64,000 nt of DNA, from NCBI GenBank assembly GCA_025330725.1, contig JAIWND010000002.1:1178001-1242000 (forward strand). Direction: 5' to 3'. The DNA is from Chlamydoabsidia padenii (Eukaryota > Mucoromycota > Mucoromycetes > Mucorales > Cunninghamellaceae). Both the position numbers and the translations under genes were made by a program. The stretch's first letter is position 1; each line of letters begins with the position of its first letter. Shown here piece by piece: positions 58,751 to 64,000 of this stretch. Under the pieces are notes generated by a model. The model was not told where the DNA came from. It saw only the letters and a list, made by a program, of their open reading frames with translations, and did not search any database.

Positions 58751-58761
58751 CGGAATTTGAA
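58751..58761 (-). promoter_or_regulatory. Upstream motif CGGAATTTGAA (PDAT)
   Basis: One-base variant, 105 bases before the PDAT ATG. Confidence 0.5.
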
Positions 58762-58865
58762 ATGTGAAGTGTAATAAATTTCTGGGGTCATTTACTTTTT
58801 CGTTCCTCTTCTTCTTCATTCTTCTTTTTATTTTATTTTATTTTTAACTTCGCTGCACACTCTTA

Positions 58866-61563
58866 ATGCTTAGACGCAAACCCAAGGAAAAAGTAAAAGA
58901 TAACACTCCCAATTCACATGGATCAATCTCGAACAAGTCCACGGCATCGCCCTTAGGCACTCCTTCTGACATGGCACAACCAGAAAATATCCTTGGTGAC
59001 TCTAATATCTTCAACCCACCACAACCTGCTTTTTGGAAAAGAAAACGGTTCCACTTTATTGTTGGTGTGACTGTAGGGCTTTTGGCAACGTTAGGTGCAT
59101 CAACAACTCCAGCAGCAAACGATTTGCAATCATACCTAGCATTACAACTGGCGGAAATGGATTTGTCTTTACTTCCTACTGGTGTGAGCATGGACGAATT
59201 GTTTGGCAACTTTACAAGTTACTTCAATCCTACTTATGCATCCGTCAACACTGAAGAAACATTCATGCCTGCCTGGACTGCAAAGTAAGTACCTTTTATT
59301 ACTAATATTGGTTAATATACTAACTTCTTTCTATGTGTGTGTAGGGAAACAATGGATTTAAAACCACATTTCCCTGTGGTGATTGTTCCTGGTGTGATCT
59401 CCTCTGGCTTGGAATCTTGGTCGACTGATGAAAAAGCCCGCAAATACTTTAGAAAAAGAATGTGGGGAACAGCCACCATGTTTCGTGCGGTGATCTTGGA
59501 TAAGGAAAGTTGGATAAATCACTTACGACTGGATCCCGTCACAGGTCTGGATCCTCCTGGGGCCAAAGTACGAGCAGCAAAAGGATTGGATGCAGCAGAC
59601 TACTTTATTACTGGTTATTGGATTTGGGGGAAAATCATCGAAAACTTGGCGGCGATCGGATACGACAACAATAACATGATCTTGGCTAGTTACGATTGGC
59701 GATTGTCCTTTTACAATCTGGAGGTGCGCGACAAGTACTTTACGAAACTCAAGGCTGATATTGAAACATTTAAACGAATACACGACAAGAAAACTGTTTT
59801 ATTAGCTCACTCAATGGGTAAGACGCTGGAAAAAAAGAACAAGAACAATACTAACACCTTTTTTTTTTTTCTTTAACTGTTGTATCATAGGCTCAAATGT
59901 GATGATGTACTTTTTTAAATGGGTGCAATCCTCTGAAGGTGGTAATGGTGGTGATCAATGGGTGGAAAATCATATTGAATCATTCGTCAACATTGGTGGG
60001 CCCATGCTTGGTGTTCCAAAAGCATTCGCTGCTTTGTTATCAGGTAATAAATACTTACAGGGACGGAACCCTCAAGAAATCATACCCATGCTAATTACAA
60101 TCTTTTTTGTTATAGGGGAAACTCGTGATACTACCTCACTTGGAAGCTTTGGTGCCTATCTTCTAGAAAAATTCTTTTCCCGAAATGAACGTGCTTCATT
60201 GCTCAGAACATGGGCAGGTGGATCATCTATGCTTCCTAAAGGTGGTAATCTCTTTTGGGGCAATGATGATTCGGCGGCCGACGACAGCGATAACACTGGA
60301 GACAAAATCAATGGTGAATCCCTTGGCAGCCACAGCGACGACGACAGCAACAACACCTTATCGACAAAGAAGACCAAATACCGACACACTCATGGGAAGA
60401 TTGTTACTTTTTTGAAGAAGAAGCTTGTTGAAGGGGCTGATGATACGAATGCCACTGTGGACTTGGATGCGGACGATACCAGTATAGAGGATAAATTCGA
60501 ACACTACACTATGGATGATGCTTTGGAACTACTATACTCGACAGCATCAAATGATTTTCTTACTATGGTCAAATCAAATTATTCTAATGGATTATCGACA
60601 TCGGCACGACAATTGGAAAAGAATGCTCAAGATCATACGAAATGGAACAATCCGTTGGAGACTCAGCTACCAAAAGGTAATAATGAAAAAAGAAGGATAC
60701 AATTAGATGATGATGTACTAACAGGAGAGATATCTTGATTGTCTTGTAGCACCTAATATGAAGATCTACTGCTTGTATGGTGTTGGCTTACCTACGGAAC
60801 GAAGTTACCACTATGCATTCTCTGACGATGAACCAACTTCTCCATCTACTGATAATACCTGTGCAAATGCAAATGGTGACGACCCTAAATGTCTAACTCA
60901 TCATGATGCTGGTGCTTCTCCTTACTCTGCTGATCAAAAGCCACGTGCTGAAAAGAACGGAACTGACGGAAAGAAAATCGTAGTCCCCCGATTAATGGTA
61001 AGACAAAAACAAAAAAAAAAAAGTAGGCAAAACTGCATCGGATGCTAACTCTATCTAACTCTATCATTAGTATATTGACAAATCTATCAATAATGGTGTA
61101 CGCTTCAGTGATGGGTAAGTTGGGGAAAGGAGATCTAGTGCATGATACTAATACAGAAATGGATGATGTGCACTTTATTTTGTATAGGGATGGTACTGTG
61201 CCTTTATTATCATTAGGGTATATGTGTGCCCCGAAGAATGGTGCTTGGACTAAACATGGTGATCTCTATAACCCTGGCCACAGTCCAGTAAAGACAAAGG
61301 AATACGTGCATGAAGAATCCGATGCTAAATTGAATGTGCGTGGTGGAGCCAAGTCTGCCGATCATGTTGATATCTTGGGTAATTGGGATATGACGGTAAG
61401 TTAGGGAAAAAAAAAGATATCATGATTTATACTCATTGTTATGTTTGTTTTGACTATTTAGTTGGATCTGTTAAGGATTGTATCGAATGCAGGTGAAAAT
61501 GTGACAGAGGAAATACACTCTAATATTGAAGATATCTCAAGTAGAATACCTTTATTACCTTAG
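58866..61563 (+). CDS. LRO1: Phospholipid:diacylglycerol acyltransferase (LRO1/PDAT)
   Basis: Eight exons: 58866-59284, 59345-59817, 59891-60043, 60116-60676, 60750-60997, 61071-61114, 61188-61395 and 61462-61563, giving 735 residues. The enzyme moves an acyl chain from a phospholipid to diacylglycerol to make triacylglycerol, at the ER. A cytosolic Lys-rich tail precedes one membrane anchor (FHFIVGVTVGLLATLGAS, around residue 60). The LCAT-like domain has PVVIVPGVISSGLESW, FRKRMWGTATMF, LDPVTGLDPPGAKVRAAKG, nucleophile HSMGS (around 297), NIGGPMLGVPKAFAALLSG, the Asp in DGTVPLLSLGYMC and the His in ADHVDILGNWDMT. A poorly conserved acidic insert (NDDSAADDSDNTGDKINGES) and a second one after YHYAFSDDEPTS make it longer than yeast Lro1 (661). 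Confidence 0.94.
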
Positions 61564-62065
61564 ACATAGCTTTAATCATACTATTATTTATCTAATCATA
61601 ATAATAATAAAAAACATACTTATTACATATATTGTTTTTGTGTGCTAATGTGGTTTAGATGAAAAAGACGTTATGGGGGCTGATTGGTCTCATGAAAAGG
61701 AAAAAGATCATGATGAGCCCCGGAAATGGTAGTGTCCCTGTTCTACTTCATGGGCAGTACAGTTAATCTCATAATGAGCACCCCCTTGAACAATGAATCT
61801 ACGCTAACCATTAATGCTATAATGGAGGGGAGGGTTTCCTATTACGGTGTTTGGTCCTTTGAAAACCTAACGTTTTAATTATGCGTCAGTAACATTAAGC
61901 TCCTCCGCCCTGGGTCGGAGATTTATCAACTTTTTATAAAGTTCTCTACGTTTCGCTCTCTCTCTCTCTCTCTTTCTCTTTCCTTTTTTTATTTTTATTT
62001 TTTTTTTTATATAACTCTGTCTGACACCTTACTCTTATTAATTATTCCCAAACTCTGACACAAGT
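61564..62065. other. Intergenic spacer
   Basis: AATAAT/AATAAA-like 3' signals near 61601, and a CT-rich stretch at 61957-61985 upstream of the kinesin. The recurrent motif is not recognisable here. Confidence 0.4.
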
Positions 62066-64000
62066 ATGAAAGCATCACGAATACCTTGTTTAACTTCACA
62101 CCAACCTCAACGATCTTCATCCTCTTTGTCTATTCAACAAGATACGACGGGCAAACAATCACCTGTCTCACCACCTTCTACTCCACTACTTTACTCACCC
62201 GATCCATTAACACCCTCACCTTCTTCTTCCTTTCCGTCTCTCTCTTCCAAACGACCTCGACAAGTGATACCCATCCCAAGAGAAAACATTCAAGTCATGG
62301 TGCGATGTCGACCTCCCTCGGATGTGGAAATACAAGCTAACGAACAAGATTGTTGGTTACTTCATTCTGAACAAGGCAATATAAAACTCAATGAATTAGA
62401 TGGTCTCGTTTTTGAATATGGTAAGTCGGTGGTATGAAACTTTTAAAAACTGACTCACAACCCCCCCCCTCTTCTTTTATTACTTTAGACAAGGTGTTTG
62501 GAGGAACGAACAATGCGGAAATCTATGAATATGGTATACAAAAACTGGTCAGGTAAGACAAGTAAAAGATCACCTCTTGTTTTTGTGTGTTTTGACTGAC
62601 GGATGAACTTGTTGGGTATTAGGTCTACTATGGAAGGTTACAATGGTAAACAATAATCTTACATGTATTGTGCATATCAATAACAAATAGACATACTCAC
62701 ATGATTTTTATTTATATAGGTACTGTCTTTGCCTATGGACAAACAGCCAGTGGAAAGACATACGTAAGTGTGATTCCAACCTTAATGTTGATCATCAAGT
62801 ATCAAACTAACTCAGCTTTTATATAGACAATGGTAAATCACTCAAATATAGTATACAAGTATGATGAACTAATGTATATGTTGTTATGGTTATTGGATCC
62901 ATTTTTAGACAGGTAAGTTTGATTATAAATACATCAAATGAAAACACTTTACTCACTCGTCCTTTTATGCGATAGGTACCAACCAAGAACCAGGGGTGAT
63001 TCCAAAGGCGGTGCGGGATGTATTTATGTACATAGAAGAAGAGGTAAACGAAATCAATATTGGGTCTGATTATCAACAGTTTACTCACACTCAATTCTAG
63101 GCAGTTGACCGGGAATTCTTGTTACAAGTATCATATATGGAAATATACAATGAAAAGATCAACGACTTGCTCAGCTCCACACACACAACAGCCGGCTTGT
63201 CGATCCGTATATCTAATAATGGACAGGTAGATATATAATATAGCAACACAGCATCAGATATTAACCCTCTTTATCTTGTAGGACTATGTTGAAAACCTTA
63301 CTACTATCCCTGTAACTACCCCTGAAGAGGTGATGGCCTTTATCAAACAAGGTGAAGGTAAGTCTTTTTTGGTTCGAGGTGGACAAATGGTTTGGCATTT
63401 ACTTTTTATCTCTATTTTTAGGACGGCGACATACCAGCGAAACCGACTTTAATGAAAACAGTAGCCGATCACATACTATTTTCCAATTGGTAAGTTGCTA
63501 ATAGGACAGACTTGTGTGGATCTAATGTCTTTATGTTTGTTTGTTTTTACTAGACTATTGAAAGCAAGTCAAGGGTCTCTTCATTTGATTCTGTGCGAAT
63601 CTCAAGATTGGTATGTATGAAAACAAAAAATAACATAATAAGGATCTAATATCTTTTTTATTGCATTCAATAGAACTTGATCGACTTGGCGGGATCCGAA
63701 AAAGTGGCAACCAACACCGAACGGCGTCAAGAAGGTGCATTCATCAATAAAAGGTAAACCATCAATCAAACATAAGCAAAGAACAAACGAATAACTCCTA
63801 TTTTGGTATCAAGTTTACTTACACTAGGCAAGGTCATCACTCATTTGAACGCAGGGTAAGATCAAATAACAAGAATAACACTCGATTCACTGACTGTTTT
63901 CTTTTTCTACTTAGGGCGAAACATATACCATATCGGGACTCCAAGCTGACAAGAATTCTCAGTGCATCACTCTCTGGCAATGATCGAGTGGCTGTCATTT
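62066..64000 (+). CDS. Kinesin-7 (CENP-E/Kip2-like), 3' end outside the window
   Basis: Fourteen exons in the window: 62066-62420, 62489-62552, 62623-62645, 62720-62763, 62827-62832, 62909-62912, 62976-63043, 63101-63226, 63282-63357, 63422-63489, 63554-63610, 63674-63753, 63814-63855 and 63915 onward. An N-terminal Ser/Pro-rich extension precedes the motor IQVMVRCRPPSDVEIQANE. P-loop FAYGQTASGKTYTMTGT is split over four exons (exons 4-7), including microexons of 6 and 4 bases. Then NQEPGVIPKAVRDVF, VSYMEIYNEKINDLL, switch I NENSSRSHTIFQL, switch [13 protein letters not shown] and HIPYRDSKLTRILSASLSGN. N-terminal motor and NQEPGVIP suggest kinesin-7, which drives plus-end or kinetochore transport. 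Class is moderately sure because the neck and tail are not visible. Confidence 0.9.

Noticed and set aside
1..64000. CRISPR arrays, bacterial operons, Shine-Dalgarno sites, prophage or insertion sequences
   Set aside because: Introns, polyA-type signals and gene content are fungal nuclear; no direct-repeat/spacer array was seen.

Overview
This is a nuclear window from a filamentous fungus, most likely an early-diverging Mucoromycota (Mucorales-like) lineage. The evidence is short GT..AG introns (about 45-130 bases) with CTAAC/CTGAT-type branch sites and T-rich acceptors, AT-rich intergenic DNA, and a gene set that mixes fungal markers (sphingolipid C9-methyltransferase, velvet regulator, LRO1/PDAT, PMP47-type peroxisomal carrier) with genes common in animals and basal fungi but less so in yeasts (ALKBH7, TXNL1 with a PITH domain, WDR89, METTL25-like, an SLC1-type symporter). 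I name no genus. Exons were joined by hand from splice signals, and in every spliced model the total coding length is a multiple of three.

Layout. 1-0.33 kb: 3' end of a Ser/Thr-rich protein. 0.33-3.0 kb: no intact gene, but a minus-strand frameshifted relic resembling the RuvC nuclease of fungal Fanzor/TnpB-like elements. 3.0-6.7 kb (minus): a coiled-coil protein and a dicarboxylate/glutamate symporter. 8.2-13.5 kb (plus): a germinal-centre-type (Nak1/MST3-like) kinase and a mitochondrial carrier. 14.0-15.7 kb (minus): PTC7-like mitochondrial phosphatase. 16.6-17.9 kb: peroxisomal carrier. 17.9-20.2 kb: repeat-rich desert. 20.2-27.2 kb: OST48/WBP1, ALKBH7-like, proteasome beta1 (minus) and sphingolipid C9-methyltransferase. 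27.8-28.4 kb (minus): an unrecognised frameshifted ORF pair. 28.8-35.0 kb: kinesin-14 and an LRR protein. 35.9-42.1 kb: CHD1 remodeller. 42.6-44.3 kb (minus): velvet regulator. 45.3-46.8 kb: second copy of the long repeat. 47.1-61.6 kb: a dense run of MCR1, METTL25-like (minus), TXNL1-like, WDR89-like, SWF1-like DHHC transferase, mitoribosomal uL1 and uL5, and PDAT. 62.1 kb to the end: a kinesin-7 running off the window.

There is no operon-like system; most genes are housekeeping. The most notable signal is a recurrent non-coding motif, TTTCAAATCCCG (reverse CGGGATTTGAAA), found upstream of 15 of the 23 complete recognisable genes. In nine of them it lies 83-94 bases before the ATG, in either orientation, and one copy sits between a divergent gene pair 148 bases apart. 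It also occurs several times inside a dispersed repeat present in two long copies and one partial copy. Other notable points are 4-nt and 6-nt microexons in the kinesin-7 P-loop region, a start codon alone on its exon (SWF1-like), two GC-AG introns, and an in-frame TGA that probably lies inside an intron of the kinase gene.
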